From Bacillus sp. SKDU12 (GTDB lineage Bacteria; Bacillota; Bacilli; Bacillales; Bacillaceae): a stretch of DNA of 64,000 nt. The notes under the pieces are model-generated. The model was given only the letters and a program-made list of their open reading frames with translations, ran no database searches and had not been told where the DNA came from. Position numbers and translations under genes: made by a program. The stretch lies in assembly GCF_010093085.1 (NCBI RefSeq), contig NZ_MSRC01000003.1, forward strand, positions 186,001 through 250,000, in the 5' to 3' direction. Positions 25,193 to 35,695 of the stretch are shown one piece after another. Position 1 is the first letter of the stretch. Each line of letters opens with the position of its first letter.

Positions 25193-26926
25193 TTGAATAA
25201 AGAAGCGCTTGTCAATAGGTTGAATGCTTCAGCCCGAAGACAAAAAGCTGATATCGTCATCAAGAATGGAAAGATCATGGACATGTTTAATCAAGAGTGG
25301 ATCTATGATGATATTGCGATTACAGATGGAGTCATTGTAGGCCTCGGCGAATATGAAGGTGAAAATATCATTGATGCAGAGGGACAAATGATCGTCCCGG
25401 GTTTTATTGATGGACATGTACATATTGAGTCATCAATGGTTACGCCGATTGAGTTCGCTAAAGCGGTACTTCCGCATGGCGTGACAACCGTTATTACTGA
25501 TCCGCATGAAATCGCAAATGTGTCTGGCGAAAAAGGGATTGCATTTATGATTGAACAGGCTCGGAAAACACCGCTGAATATCCATTTTATGCTCCCCTCA
25601 AGTGTGCCTGCCGCAAGCTTTGAGCGATCAGGCGCAGTGCTCAAAGCTGCCGATTTAAAGCCCTTTTACGAGGAGGAAGAAGTATTAGGGCTGGCTGAAG
25701 TCATGGATTATGTATCGGTTCAGCAGGCAGAAGAAGATATGATTCAAAAACTTCTCGATGCCCGTGTGCAAGGTAAGCGGATTGACGGTCATTTAGCGGG
25801 TTTATCAACAGACCTCATTAACATTTATCGAACTGCATCTGTCTTAAACGATCATGAAGTAACGACGAAGGAAGAAGCCCTTGATCGTATCAGAAGAGGA
25901 ATGTATGTCATGATGCGTGAAGGGTCAGTCGCCAAAAATACTCTCAATGTGCTGCCTGCAGTGAATGAAAAAAACGCACGCCGTTTCTTTTTCTGTACGG
26001 ACGATAAGCATGTGGATGATTTGCTGGCAGAGGGAAGTGTAAACCATCAGGTGAAAATGGCGATGTCCGCCGGACTTGACCCTTTTTTAGCCTATCAATT
26101 AGGAAGCCTTAACGCAGCCGAATGCTATGGGCTAGATACAAAAGGAGCGATTGCACCTGGTTTTGACGCTGATTTGCTTTTTGTATCTGATCTGGAAGAC
26201 GTCACTGTCACAATGACGATGATAAAAGGAGAGACTGTTGCTGAAGGCAGCAAAGCAATTGACCAAGATAGCGTTTCAACAGTTGTACCGGAACCATCAC
26301 TGCTTAATTCTGTTAAGCTTACTGCTCCTCTTAACAAACAGAATTTTTATATGCCGTGTGATTCAAAACGGCATATAAATGTGATTCAAATCATTCCAAA
26401 CCATCTTGAAACACGTTTGATACATATAGAGGCTCCGGATGCTTGCGCTTTTGAATCTGACACTTCTCTTGATTTGTTGAAAATTGCAGTCGTAGAGCGG
26501 CATCAAGGTTTAAAAGAAATCGGGCTTGGCGTTGTGAATGGGTTTGGATTCAAGAGCGGAGCGATTGCGACAACCATTTCGCACGATTCCCATAATATTA
26601 TTGCCGTCGGAACAAATGATGCCGATCTCGCGGCTGCAGTTAATAAGCTGCGGGATATTGGCGGCGGGTTAACGATCATAAAAAATGGAGAAGAGCTTCA
26701 CTCCGTACCGCTGCCAATTGCGGGGTTATTGTCCGACCAATCTGCAGAGCAGGTGAATCAAAGCCTACTAACCCTGCATGATAAATTGTCATTAGTTGGT
26801 TTCGCAGGCGGATTTAATCCATTTTTGACGCTGTCATTTTTAGCTTTGCCTGTTATTCCTGACATTAAAATGACAACAACAGGATTATTTAATGTAAAGA
26901 CATTTCAGCATATGGCATTGCAATAA
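25193..26926 (+). CDS. adeC: Adenine deaminase AdeC
   Basis: AdeC deaminates adenine to hypoxanthine in purine salvage. It belongs to the amidohydrolase superfamily: the metal-binding motif PGFIDGHVHIESSM, later His ligands in VTDPHEIANVSG and KRIDGHLAG, and the FFCTDDKHVDDLL segment with the catalytic Asp are present. A C-terminal AdeC-specific domain includes GFGFKSGAIATTISHDSHN. I start at TTG 25193 (577 residues) because AGAGGAGGGG lies just before it; the ORF upstream is without support. Confidence 0.94.
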   Translation: MNKEALVNRLNASARRQKADIVIKNGKIMDMFNQEWIYDDIAITDGVIVGLGEYEGENIIDAEGQMIVPGFIDGHVHIESSMVTPIEFAKAVLPHGVTTVITDPHEIANVSGEKGIAFMIEQARKTPLNIHFMLPSSVPAASFERSGAVLKAADLKPFYEEEEVLGLAEVMDYVSVQQAEEDMIQKLLDARVQGKRIDGHLAGLSTDLINIYRTASVLNDHEVTTKEEALDRIRRGMYVMMREGSVAKNTLNVLPAVNEKNARRFFFCTDDKHVDDLLAEGSVNHQVKMAMSAGLDPFLAYQLGSLNAAECYGLDTKGAIAPGFDADLLFVSDLEDVTVTMTMIKGETVAEGSKAIDQDSVSTVVPEPSLLNSVKLTAPLNKQNFYMPCDSKRHINVIQIIPNHLETRLIHIEAPDACAFESDTSLDLLKIAVVERHQGLKEIGLGVVNGFGFKSGAIATTISHDSHNIIAVGTNDADLAAAVNKLRDIGGGLTIIKNGEELHSVPLPIAGLLSDQSAEQVNQSLLTLHDKLSLVGFAGGFNPFLTLSFLALPVIPDIKMTTTGLFNVKTFQHMALQ

Positions 26927-26930
26927 AATA

Positions 26931-26966
26931 AAAAAGATGCACTCACTTTGGAGTGCATCTTTTTTT
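26931..26966. terminator. Bidirectional terminator between adeC and rnjA
   Basis: AAAAAGATGCACTC pairs with GAGTGCATCTTTTT; it overlaps the end of rnjA. Confidence 0.92.
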
Positions 26967-28632
26967 AAACCTCCATAATGATCGGCAGGATCATCGGACG
27001 GCGTTTTGTTTTTTCATATAAGAACGGCGCAAGCGTGTCTGTAATCTCATTTTTGATTTCAGACCATTGAGTTGTTTTTCGTTCCATTACTTTTTGTAAG
27101 TGGTTTGAAATAAGCTCTTGCGCGTCATTGATCAGATCGCCAGATTCTCTCATATACACAAATCCTCTGGAGATCAAATCAGGCCCGGCTGAAATATTAA
27201 AGCTGTCCATGTCAATGCTCACAACCACGATGACAAGGCCTTCTTCAGAAAGAATTCTGCGGTCGCGGAGCACGATATTGCCAATATCACCGATACCGCT
27301 TCCGTCAATATAAACTGAACCAGACGGGATTTTGCCGGCGACTGAAGCTTCATCGCCTTTAAGCGCTAATACTTCACCATTATCCATGATAAAACAGTTT
27401 TCTTCAGGGATACCGCAATCAGTTGCAAGTTTGACGTGCATCTTTTGCATTCTGTACTCACCGTGAATCGGCATGAAGAATTTAGGTTTGATTAAACGAA
27501 GCATCAGCTTTTGTTCTTCTTGTCCGCCGTGACCGGATGTATGGATATCATTAAGAGGTCCGTGAATGACCTCGGCACCCGCGCGATACAGCTGGTTGAT
27601 CGTCCGGCTCACACTGATCGTGTTTCCTGGGATAGGAGATGAAGAAAATACAACAGTATCCCCAGTATTGATTGAAATCTGACGGTGTGTGCCGTTTGCA
27701 ATTCTTGATAATGCTGCCATCGGCTCCCCTTGGCTTCCTGTACATAAAATCGTTACTTTATTAGCAGGTATACGATTGATTTCATTATGCTCAATAAAGG
27801 TATTTTTAGGACAGTTAATGTATCCGAGAGTTTGTCCGATTTCAATAGCCGATTCCATACTGCGTCCAAATACGGCAACTTTTCTTCCGTTTAATACAGC
27901 GGCCTCGATTACCTGTTGCAAACGGTGAATATTCGACGCAAATGTAGCGAAGATAACTCGGCCGTCTACTTTGCGGAAAATGTCATGAATGCTTTCTCCG
28001 ACTCGGCGCTCAGACATGGTGAAGTCAGGGTTTTCACTGTTTGTGCTGTCTGAGAGGAGACACAGAACGCCTTCTTTTCCGATTTCGGCCATTTTCGTCA
28101 AGTTTGCCGGCTCGCCGACTGGAGTAAAGTCGAATTTAAAATCTCCAGTATGTACAATGTTTCCTGGCGGTGTTTTTACAACAATACCGTAGGAATCAGG
28201 AATACTATGTGTTGTTCTGAAGAATGACACAGCCGTTTTTCGGAACTTTACGATATCATCTTCACCGATAATATTCAGTTTCGTCTGTCTTAATAATCCA
28301 TGTTCTTCAAGTTTATTCCGAAGTAAGCCGATCGCGAGTTTACCGCCGTAAACAGGAATATTCACTTGTCTGAGCAGGTATGGAATACCACCGATGTGGT
28401 CTTCGTGCCCATGGGTAATAAAAAGCCCTTTAATTTTATCTTCGTTTTTAACTAAATACGTATAATCAGGAATAACGTAGTCAATACCGAGCAGTTCATC
28501 CTCGGGAAACTTAATCCCTGCATCAATCAGCACAATTTCATCCTGAAATTGAACTGCGTACGTATTTTTACCGATTTCGCCCAAACCTCCGAGGGCGAAA
28601 ACAGCAGTTTGATCATTTTTTACAAATTTCAT
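26965..28632 (-). CDS. rnjA: Ribonuclease J1
   Basis: RNase J1 is an essential enzyme with both endonuclease and 5'-3' exonuclease activity, central to RNA decay and 16S rRNA maturation. The metallo-beta-lactamase core shows [15 protein letters not shown] (zinc ligands), the HTGDFKFDF motif and the beta-CASP blocks, including [13 protein letters not shown] and [13 protein letters not shown]-terminal domain (about 460-555) follows. ATG 28632 (MKFVKND) gives 555 residues; an ATG at 28641 overlaps the rpoY stop and sits too close to the GGAG. It is co-transcribed behind rpoY. Confidence 0.96.
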   Translation of the reverse strand: MKFVKNDQTAVFALGGLGEIGKNTYAVQFQDEIVLIDAGIKFPEDELLGIDYVIPDYTYLVKNEDKIKGLFITHGHEDHIGGIPYLLRQVNIPVYGGKLAIGLLRNKLEEHGLLRQTKLNIIGEDDIVKFRKTAVSFFRTTHSIPDSYGIVVKTPPGNIVHTGDFKFDFTPVGEPANLTKMAEIGKEGVLCLLSDSTNSENPDFTMSERRVGESIHDIFRKVDGRVIFATFASNIHRLQQVIEAAVLNGRKVAVFGRSMESAIEIGQTLGYINCPKNTFIEHNEINRIPANKVTILCTGSQGEPMAALSRIANGTHRQISINTGDTVVFSSSPIPGNTISVSRTINQLYRAGAEVIHGPLNDIHTSGHGGQEEQKLMLRLIKPKFFMPIHGEYRMQKMHVKLATDCGIPEENCFIMDNGEVLALKGDEASVAGKIPSGSVYIDGSGIGDIGNIVLRDRRILSEEGLVIVVVSIDMDSFNISAGPDLISRGFVYMRESGDLINDAQELISNHLQKVMERKTTQWSEIKNEITDTLAPFLYEKTKRRPMILPIIMEV

Positions 28633-28637
28633 ACCGC

Positions 28638-28847
28638 TCATAACTCCAATACTTTAAAATTTTCGCTCTGTTGTTCATATTCTAAATATGCACCATCAAC
28701 AGGTGTGATAAACTCAATATTAAATTTCTTTTCTTTCAGTTTTGTTCTGACGTCACGTTCAGATGCGCCTTCAATAAAAAGTGAATCTGTTTTTTCCCGA
28801 ACAGGTACTTCCTCAGCTTTTTTTTGATAAAATACCTTATAAATCAT
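28638..28847 (-). CDS. rpoY: RNA polymerase epsilon subunit RpoY
   Basis: RpoY (formerly YkzG) is the small epsilon subunit of Firmicutes RNA polymerase. The 69-residue sequence starts [20 protein letters not shown] and includes [18 protein letters not shown], diagnostic for the family. AAGGAGAGATTTGG precedes the ATG. The stop lies 5 bases before the rnjA start, so the two genes form an operon, as is usual in Bacillus. Confidence 0.96.
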   Translation of the reverse strand: MIYKVFYQKKAEEVPVREKTDSLFIEGASERDVRTKLKEKKFNIEFITPVDGAYLEYEQQSENFKVLEL

Positions 28848-28964
28848 CCAAATCTCTCCTTAAATGCCGTATGTTAGACTCGCTTATTCTATTATATTCG
28901 AAAACGGAATATAAGGAAAGCCTTGAGCAAAATAAGGACCTCTCGAAAAGTGAAAGATCCCTTG

Positions 28965-29036
28965 TCAGGCAATGACTTTCTTGCGGAGCATTCCGTTCCA
29001 TTGTCTTCTGAGTTTTTTTCTTAATTTGCGCAGCAT
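28965..29036 (-). CDS. Putative 23-residue cationic small peptide
   Basis: A short frame upstream of rpoY on the same strand encodes MLRKLRKKLRRQWNG followed by MLRKKVIA. The peptide is strongly basic (11 Lys/Arg of 23) and could form an amphipathic helix. GAAGGGGGAC lies 8 bases before the ATG, a good ribosome site, and a TATACT box stands about 50 bases upstream. I know no annotated product here; it could be a regulatory leader peptide or a small membrane- or nucleic-acid-binding peptide. The ribosome site is the main evidence. Nothing else is seen in 28848-29227. Confidence 0.45.
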   Translation of the reverse strand: MLRKLRKKLRRQWNGMLRKKVIA

Positions 29037-29227
29037 TTGTCAGTCCCCCTTCATAAATATTTGTCCAGCGTTCTTTATACAAATAGTATACGGAGGTTGC
29101 GGAAGACTTTTCGTGGTTATTATTGGGATTTCATATGTTTTTACAACGGAAATAGTTTGCTGAATGGCAATCTTTTTGTATCATGAGGATGGGGATTGCA
29201 GACCAAGACGATAAAGGGGAAGTTGCG

Positions 29228-30001
29228 ATGGATCCAAAGTTAATCTTTTTTGATATTGATGGTACGATATATGATCATGATAAGAATATACCGAAAAGCA
29301 CGAGAAATACGGTGGCGGAGCTGCAGCGCCAAGGGCATCATGTGTTTATCGCCAGCGGCAGGTCTCCGTTTCTGGTTAAACCAATTTTGGAGGAACTGGG
29401 TATACATTCATTTATTTCCTACAATGGGCAGTATGTTGTCTTTGACAATCAAGTGATTTATAAAAACCCGCTGCCTGAAGTGGCAATCAGACGATTATTA
29501 AAGCAGGCGGAAGAAGGGAAACATCCTGTTGTTTTTATGGCAGAGGATACGATGAAAGCGACTGTTGCGGATCACCCTCATGTTATGGAAGGAATCGGCA
29601 GTCTTAAAACCGATTATCCAGAAACTGATGATCTTTTCTATGAAGGTAAAGAAATATTTCAGCTCCTTTTATTTTGTCAGGATGAAGAAGAAAAATCTTA
29701 TGCTGCATTTCCTGAATTTGATCTCGTGCGCTGGCATGAGCTTTCGACTGATGTTCTGCCTCGTGGAGGTTCGAAGGCAGAAGGAATTAAAAAAGTCATC
29801 GAGCGTCTTCCGTTTGATATCAGCGATACATATGCTTTTGGCGATGGGTTAAACGATCTGCAAATGATTGAGTATGTCGGAACGGGTATAGCAATGGGAA
29901 ATGCTGTTCCTGAATTGAAAGAAATCGCAGACTTTGTAACAAAGCCGGTGGACGAGAATGGAATTGCATACGCTGTCAAAGAACTGGGCCTTTTAAAATA
30001 A
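29228..30001 (+). CDS. ykrA: HAD-family hydrolase YkrA (Cof type)
   Basis: YkrA is a haloacid dehalogenase-superfamily phosphatase of the Cof/IIB subgroup. Motif I IFFDIDGTIYDHDKN holds the nucleophile Asp, ASGRSPFL motif II, the Lys of GGSKAEGIKKV motif III, and AFGDGLNDLQMIEYVG motif IV. The cap lies between about residues 80 and 180. These enzymes dephosphorylate sugar phosphates or flavin/pyridoxal phosphates; the substrate here is unknown. ATG 29228 (MDPKLI), after AAAGGGGAAG, gives 257 residues and is preferred to the longer frame from 29183. Confidence 0.9.
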   Translation: MDPKLIFFDIDGTIYDHDKNIPKSTRNTVAELQRQGHHVFIASGRSPFLVKPILEELGIHSFISYNGQYVVFDNQVIYKNPLPEVAIRRLLKQAEEGKHPVVFMAEDTMKATVADHPHVMEGIGSLKTDYPETDDLFYEGKEIFQLLLFCQDEEEKSYAAFPEFDLVRWHELSTDVLPRGGSKAEGIKKVIERLPFDISDTYAFGDGLNDLQMIEYVGTGIAMGNAVPELKEIADFVTKPVDENGIAYAVKELGLLK

Positions 30002-30006
30002 AGAAT

Positions 30007-30033
30007 CGGCTGGCATTGAGCCAGCCGTTTTTC
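30007..30033. terminator. Terminator between convergent ykrA and defB
   Basis: CGGCTGG pairs with CCAGCCG, followed by TTTTTCTTTT. Confidence 0.85.
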
Positions 30034-30035
30034 TT

Positions 30036-30590
30036 TTAGCGTTCAATCGCAATTGCATTTTCAGGTTCTTTGAAGGGATTTTCCTTATCGATATGATCAT
30101 AGAACATAACGCCGTTTAAATGATCAATCTCGTGCTGAAACACAATAGCCGGAAATCCTTTTAAACGAATATCAATCTTTTCGCCTTCCAGGGTTGTTGC
30201 TTTGACTCTGATGCGAGCATAGCGGGGAACGTAACCTGGAATGGCTTCGTCAACAGACAGACAGCCCTCCCCACTTGTTAAGTAGCTTTTTTCAACTGAA
30301 TGGCTGACAATCTTAGGATTAAACAAAGCATAGCTGTATAACTTACCGGAAGCGTCTTCCGCATGAACAGCGATCATTCGTTTTTTAATATTCATTTGAG
30401 GAGCAGCGAGTCCTACGCCAGGACGCAGCTTATATTTTTCGGCTAATTCTGGATTTTGACTGTTCTTAACGAATTCGATCATATCTGCAAGCTGCTGTTT
30501 TTCTGTATCAGTCGGAGGCAGCTCAACAGGTTCAGCTGTCTCTCTGAGGGCAGGATGACCGTCACGTATGATGTTTTCCATAGTAATCAA
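30036..30590 (-). CDS. defB: Peptide deformylase DefB
   Basis: This is the main peptide deformylase of B. subtilis (YkrB), which removes the formyl group from nascent protein N termini. The three family motifs are intact: GVGLAAPQ (residues about 59-66), EGCLSV with the metal-ligand Cys, and QHEIDHLNG with the two His and the catalytic Glu. The 184-residue length and the insertions put it in the type 2 group of Gram-positive enzymes. It is a single gene. Confidence 0.95.
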   Translation of the reverse strand: MITMENIIRDGHPALRETAEPVELPPTDTEKQQLADMIEFVKNSQNPELAEKYKLRPGVGLAAPQMNIKKRMIAVHAEDASGKLYSYALFNPKIVSHSVEKSYLTSGEGCLSVDEAIPGYVPRYARIRVKATTLEGEKIDIRLKGFPAIVFQHEIDHLNGVMFYDHIDKENPFKEPENAIAIER

Positions 30591-30654
30591 GAAACTTCAC
30601 TCCTAATGCTTAATATGTAAATTATATCGGATTTCTTCACAAAGGTGCAACGAA

Positions 30655-30682
30655 ACAAACGACCAGCCATTTCCGGCTGGTC
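30655..30682 (-). terminator. Terminator of the small YjcZ-like gene
   Basis: On the minus strand GACCAGCC and GGCTGGTC form an 8-bp stem, followed by a T-rich stretch. Confidence 0.7.
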
Positions 30683-30699
30683 AAGTTTATGCTGTTGAA

Positions 30700-30849
30700 T
30701 TAGCAACAGCCTCCGCCTAAATAAGCAGCTCCTACAATGATTAACAAAATGAATAAAACAACGATTAGCGCGAAGGTGCGGCCATACCCGTATCCGCCAT
30801 ATCCATAACCATAACCGCAGCAGCCTCCGCCGTAACCATATCCATACAT
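30700..30849 (-). CDS. Tiny Gly/Tyr/Cys-rich membrane peptide, YjcZ family
   Basis: This 49-residue peptide has an N-terminal [19 protein letters not shown] repeat region, one membrane segment [19 protein letters not shown], and a GGGCC end. That layout is typical of the YjcZ-type small sporulation/spore-envelope membrane peptides of Bacillus. AGAGGAGG is 8 bases before the ATG, choosing this start within a longer frame. A sigma-K-like promoter upstream supports late mother-cell expression. Exact function is unknown. Confidence 0.8.
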   Translation of the reverse strand: MYGYGYGGGCCGYGYGYGGYGYGRTFALIVVLFILLIIVGAAYLGGGCC

Positions 30850-30910
30850 ATTGAAAAACCTCCTCTTTGAATTACGCCAGAGCCTTTTGAAGTAGGCATA
30901 GCGTCTACTA

Positions 30911-30938
30911 TAACCTATGTAAAAACAAAAAATATGTA
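30911..30938 (-). promoter_or_regulatory. Sigma-K-like promoter of the YjcZ-like gene
   Basis: On the minus strand CATAGGTTA (30911-30919) fits the -10 pattern CATAnnnTA exactly. TACA (30935-30938) stands 15 bases upstream as a -35 of the AC type. Both are short motifs, so this rests partly on the sporulation-like product. Confidence 0.45.
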
Positions 30939-31060
30939 TGGTCATTTGTCCTGATTTGGATTTTTTAATTCGATTTCATAGCTGTATCCGTACAGTACAG
31001 CTATTGCCAAATGTCCCAATGGATTCTATAGTAGAACTTGTCAAGATTGGGGGATTTAAC

Positions 31061-31732
31061 ATGAAAGACGCAATAAGACGGCGGCTCGGAATAAAAATCG
31101 GAACTTTTTGTATGATGTCACTGATATTAACAGGATGCATGGGGCAGGACCCGGTTGATTTATTCCATCATTCATTAGAAAAAGCTGCTGAATCGGAAAA
31201 GCCGTTTCAAGAAGAACAGAAAACGCTCAAAGAATTAGAGAGCAGTGAAAATCAGCTTTACAATGATGCTATGAAGCTCAATATGGATGACTATAAAAAA
31301 ATTGCTGCTTTATCTGAAGAGGCGCTAAAAAACGTCAGCAAGCGCGAAGAACATCTGAAAATTGAAGGTGACAGCATCAAAAAATCCAAAGCTGAATTTG
31401 AAGAAGCAAAAACATATGCTGAACAAATGAAAGATGATCAAATAAAAGAAAAGGCTGATGCTGCAGCAACCCATATGAAGCAACGATATACATCATATGA
31501 CGCCATGTATAAAGAGTATAAAAAATCGCTTCAGCTTAATAAAAAGCTTTATATGCAGCTGAAAGATAAAGACTTGACACGAAATGATTTGGACAAGCAG
31601 ATCGATAAAGTCAATGCTTCTTATGAAAAAGTCCTTAAATATAGCGGGGAATTTAATGAACAAACAGAAAAATATAATAAGGCCCGGGAAGATCTATATG
31701 ATGCCGCAGGCTATCACGTAAAAAAGAGCTGA
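31061..31732 (+). CDS. ykyA: Lipoprotein YkyA
   Basis: YkyA is a predicted exported lipoprotein. The signal peptide ends in the lipobox SLILTGC (Cys about residue 26), after a basic start MKDAIRRRLG. The rest of the 223 residues is a highly charged helical/coiled-coil domain (EQKTLKELESSENQLYNDAM, and KTYAEQMKDDQIKEKADAA). It lies upstream of the pdh operon as in B. subtilis. Function is unknown. I start at ATG 31061 after GATTGGGGG, rejecting a 41-residue upstream extension. Confidence 0.88.
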   Translation: MKDAIRRRLGIKIGTFCMMSLILTGCMGQDPVDLFHHSLEKAAESEKPFQEEQKTLKELESSENQLYNDAMKLNMDDYKKIAALSEEALKNVSKREEHLKIEGDSIKKSKAEFEEAKTYAEQMKDDQIKEKADAAATHMKQRYTSYDAMYKEYKKSLQLNKKLYMQLKDKDLTRNDLDKQIDKVNASYEKVLKYSGEFNEQTEKYNKAREDLYDAAGYHVKKS

Positions 31733-31752
31733 CTTTGAACAGCTCTTTTTTT
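31721..31752 (+). terminator. Terminator of ykyA
   Basis: AAAAAGAGCTG and CAGCTCTTTTTTT form the hairpin over the ykyA stop region. Confidence 0.88.
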
Positions 31753-31864
31753 AATAAACACGACGCCAATTTTGCTCGAAATTCACATTTCTATTGTAAT
31801 ACAGTATAAAGAGGTATACTAGTACAGTTATAGGTAAGGGTGCCATCTGTTTTTTTATCGAAAA

Positions 31865-31936
31865 TGTAAAGCGAATACATTTATTAAAAATCAACAATGA
31901 AAACGATTGACGGTTCTTCTTTATTTAGTGTAAACT
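31865..31936 (+). promoter_or_regulatory. Promoter region of pdhABCD
   Basis: TTGACG (31907-31912) and TAAACT (31931-31936) are 18 bases apart and form the best promoter. It leaves a leader of over 200 bases before pdhA. The inverted repeat TGTA-AAGCGAA-TACA (31865-31879) lies just upstream and resembles a CcpA cre site with one extra base. In the leader, TGTATTA (31956-31962) and TAATACA (31983-31989) form another dyad. The rest of the 420-base gap shows no gene. Confidence 0.55.
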
Positions 31937-32147
31937 AATCCATGTTAAGCGGTGTTGTATTAGTTTTTTTACAAATCCGCAATAATACAGTTCAAAGCAG
32001 AGTGTAACTATCCTACATAAAAGGTTTTGGCAAACTGGGGATCGGCTAAAATATAACGACTTACTGCTGATACTTTAGGGTACCCTAAGTTTGTATGTAT
32101 AAAGGGAATGCACGTCTAATGACTGTTTAAAAGAAAGGAAGAGGTGA

Positions 32148-33269
<1,122 letters not shown>

Positions 33270-33272
33270 GCC

Positions 33273-34250
33273 ATGGCGCAAATGACAATGATTCAAGCAA
33301 TCACGGATGCGTTACGCACAGAACTGAAAAATGACGAAAATGTCTTAGTTTTCGGAGAAGACGTTGGTGTTAACGGCGGCGTATTCCGTGCGACAGAAGG
33401 ATTGCAAAAAGAATTCGGTGAAGACCGTGTGTTTGACACGCCACTTGCTGAATCTGGTATCGGCGGTCTTGCCCTTGGTTTAGGCTTAAACGGCTTCCGT
33501 CCGATAATGGAAATCCAATTCTTCGGATTTGTTTACGAAGTAATGGACTCAGTTTCCGGCCAAATGGCTCGTCTGCGTTACCGTTCTGGCGGACGCTGGA
33601 CTTCACCTGTAACAATTCGTTCTCCATTCGGCGGCGGCGTTCACACTCCAGAGCTTCACGCTGACAGTTTAGAAGGTCTTGTTGCACAACAGCCTGGTAT
33701 CAAAGTTGTTATTCCATCAACTCCTTATGATGCAAAAGGGCTTTTAATTTCTGCGATCAGAGACAATGATCCTGTTGTTTTCTTAGAGCATATGAAACTT
33801 TATCGTTCTTTCCGTCAGGAAGTTCCTGAAGAAGAATACACAATTGAGCTTGGCAAAGCTGACGTAAAACGTGAAGGTGCTGATCTTTCAATCATCACTT
33901 ACGGGGCAATGGTTCATGAGTCATTAAAAGCTGCCGAAGAGCTTGAAAAAGACGGTATTTCTGCTGAAGTTGTCGACCTTCGCACTGTAAGCCCGCTTGA
34001 CATTGATACAATCATCGCATCTGTAGAAAAAACAGGGCGTGCGATTGTTGTTCAAGAGGCACAAAAACAAGCCGGTATTGCTGCAAACGTAGTTGCTGAA
34101 ATTAATGACCGTGCGATCTTGAGCTTGGAAGCACCTGTACTTCGCGTAGCTGCGCCTGATACAGTTTTTCCTTTCTCACAAGCGGAGAGCGTATGGCTTC
34201 CAAACCATAAAGACGTTCTTGAAACAGCAAGAAAAGTACTTGAATTTTAA
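33273..34250 (+). CDS. pdhB: Pyruvate dehydrogenase E1 beta subunit
   Basis: PdhB supplies the second half of the E1 active site. Conserved blocks are [21 protein letters not shown] with the TPP-contacting Glu region, [31 protein letters not shown], and the C-terminal transketolase domain with [15 protein letters not shown]. The 325-residue length is normal. It starts 3 bases after pdhA stops, on ATG preceded by GAAGGAGTCG within the pdhA end. Confidence 0.97.
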   Translation: MAQMTMIQAITDALRTELKNDENVLVFGEDVGVNGGVFRATEGLQKEFGEDRVFDTPLAESGIGGLALGLGLNGFRPIMEIQFFGFVYEVMDSVSGQMARLRYRSGGRWTSPVTIRSPFGGGVHTPELHADSLEGLVAQQPGIKVVIPSTPYDAKGLLISAIRDNDPVVFLEHMKLYRSFRQEVPEEEYTIELGKADVKREGADLSIITYGAMVHESLKAAEELEKDGISAEVVDLRTVSPLDIDTIIASVEKTGRAIVVQEAQKQAGIAANVVAEINDRAILSLEAPVLRVAAPDTVFPFSQAESVWLPNHKDVLETARKVLEF

Positions 34251-34267
34251 TCAAACTGCATAACTGA

Positions 34268-34290
34268 GAGGGAAGATGATATTTTCCCTC
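34268..34290 (+). promoter_or_regulatory. Hairpin between pdhB and pdhC
   Basis: GAGGGAA and TTCCCTC form a 7-bp stem in the 112-base gap, followed by an AT-rich stretch TATTATATAT rather than a clean T run. It may be a partial terminator, a processing site or an mRNA stabiliser separating pdhAB from pdhCD; an internal promoter before pdhC has been described in B. subtilis. Confidence 0.55.
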
Positions 34291-34362
34291 TATTATATAT
34301 CTGTTTTCAATGCATACGTTGTAAACTTTAAAAATGCTTAATCAACTAGGAGGTCGAAAACT

Positions 34363-35691
34363 GTGGCATTTGAATTTAAACTTCCGGATATCGGGGAAGG
34401 TATCCACGAAGGCGAAATCGTAAAATGGTTTGTCAAGCCTAACGATGAGGTAGACGAAGATGATGTACTGGCTGAAGTCCAAAATGATAAAGCGGTAGTA
34501 GAAATTCCTTCACCTGTTAAAGGAAAAGTATTAGAATTAAAAGTTGAAGAGGGAACGGTTGCAACTGTTGGGCAAACGATCATTACGTTTGATGCACCAG
34601 GTTACGAAGACCTTCAATTTAAAGGCAGCGATGAGTCAAGTGATGCGAAAACTGAAGCTCAAGTTCAGTCTACAGCAGAAGCTGGACAAGATGTTGCGAA
34701 AGAAGAGCAGCCTCAAGAGCCTGCAAAAACAACTGGCGCAGGGCAGCAGGATCAAGCTGAAGTTGACCCGAACAAACGCGTGATCGCTATGCCTTCTGTA
34801 CGTAAATATGCTCGTGAAAAAGGCGTAGATATCCGTAAAGTAACTGGTTCCGGCAACAACGGACGTGTTGTAAAAGAAGATATCGACAGCTTTGCAAACG
34901 GAGGAGCGCAAGAAGCTGCACCGCAAGAAACGGCTGCACCGCAAGAAACAGCTGCTAAACCAGCTGCAGCAGCAGTTCCAGAGGGCGAGCTTCCAGAAAC
35001 ACGCGAAAAAATGAGCGGTATCCGTAAAGCAATTGCGAAAGCGATGGTTAATTCTAAACACACAGCTCCTCACGTAACGTTAATGGATGAAGTGGACGTA
35101 ACAAACCTTGTTGCACATCGTAAACAGTTCAAACAGGTTGCTGCTGATCAAGGAATCAAGCTGACTTACTTGCCTTACGTTGTAAAAGCTCTTACATCTG
35201 CACTGAAAAAATTCCCTGTTTTAAACACGTCAATTGACGATAAAACAGAAGAAGTAGTTCAAAAACATTACTTTAACATTGGTATCGCTGCTGATACTGA
35301 AAAAGGCTTGCTTGTACCGGTTGTGAAAAATGCAGATCGTAAATCTGTCTTTGAAATTTCTGATGAGATCAATGGCCTTGCAACAAAAGCTCGTGAAGGC
35401 AAGCTTGCTCCAGCTGAAATGAAAGGCGCATCTTGCACAATTACAAACATCGGTTCTGCCGGCGGACAATGGTTCACTCCGGTTATCAACCATCCAGAAG
35501 TTGCAATTCTTGGTATCGGACGCATTGCAGAAAAAGCGATTGTTCGTGATGGCGAAATTGTGGCAGCTCCAGTCTTAGCTCTTTCTCTCAGCTTCGACCA
35601 CCGTATGATCGATGGAGCAACTGCGCAAAACGCATTAAATCACATCAAACGTTTACTGAACGATCCACAATTAATTTTAATGGAGGCGTAA
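34363..35691 (+). CDS. pdhC: Dihydrolipoamide acetyltransferase (E2)
   Basis: E2 is the core of the complex and transfers the acetyl group to CoA. One lipoyl domain (1-80) carries the lipoylated Lys in [11 protein letters not shown] flexible linker with the repeat [13 protein letters not shown] (about 185-205) surrounds the E1/E3-binding domain (about 135-170, [19 protein letters not shown]). The catalytic domain (about 215-442) ends with the active-site motif [10 protein letters not shown]. The start is GTG at 34363 after TAGGAGG. At 442 residues it is complete. Confidence 0.97.
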   Translation: MAFEFKLPDIGEGIHEGEIVKWFVKPNDEVDEDDVLAEVQNDKAVVEIPSPVKGKVLELKVEEGTVATVGQTIITFDAPGYEDLQFKGSDESSDAKTEAQVQSTAEAGQDVAKEEQPQEPAKTTGAGQQDQAEVDPNKRVIAMPSVRKYAREKGVDIRKVTGSGNNGRVVKEDIDSFANGGAQEAAPQETAAPQETAAKPAAAAVPEGELPETREKMSGIRKAIAKAMVNSKHTAPHVTLMDEVDVTNLVAHRKQFKQVAADQGIKLTYLPYVVKALTSALKKFPVLNTSIDDKTEEVVQKHYFNIGIAADTEKGLLVPVVKNADRKSVFEISDEINGLATKAREGKLAPAEMKGASCTITNIGSAGGQWFTPVINHPEVAILGIGRIAEKAIVRDGEIVAAPVLALSLSFDHRMIDGATAQNALNHIKRLLNDPQLILMEA

Positions 35692-35695
35692 TGTT

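Noticed and set aside
34752-35073. Antisense frames inside pdhC, and similar long antisense frames in pycA and nprE
   Set aside because: They mirror highly expressed coding sequence with biased codons and have no start signals.
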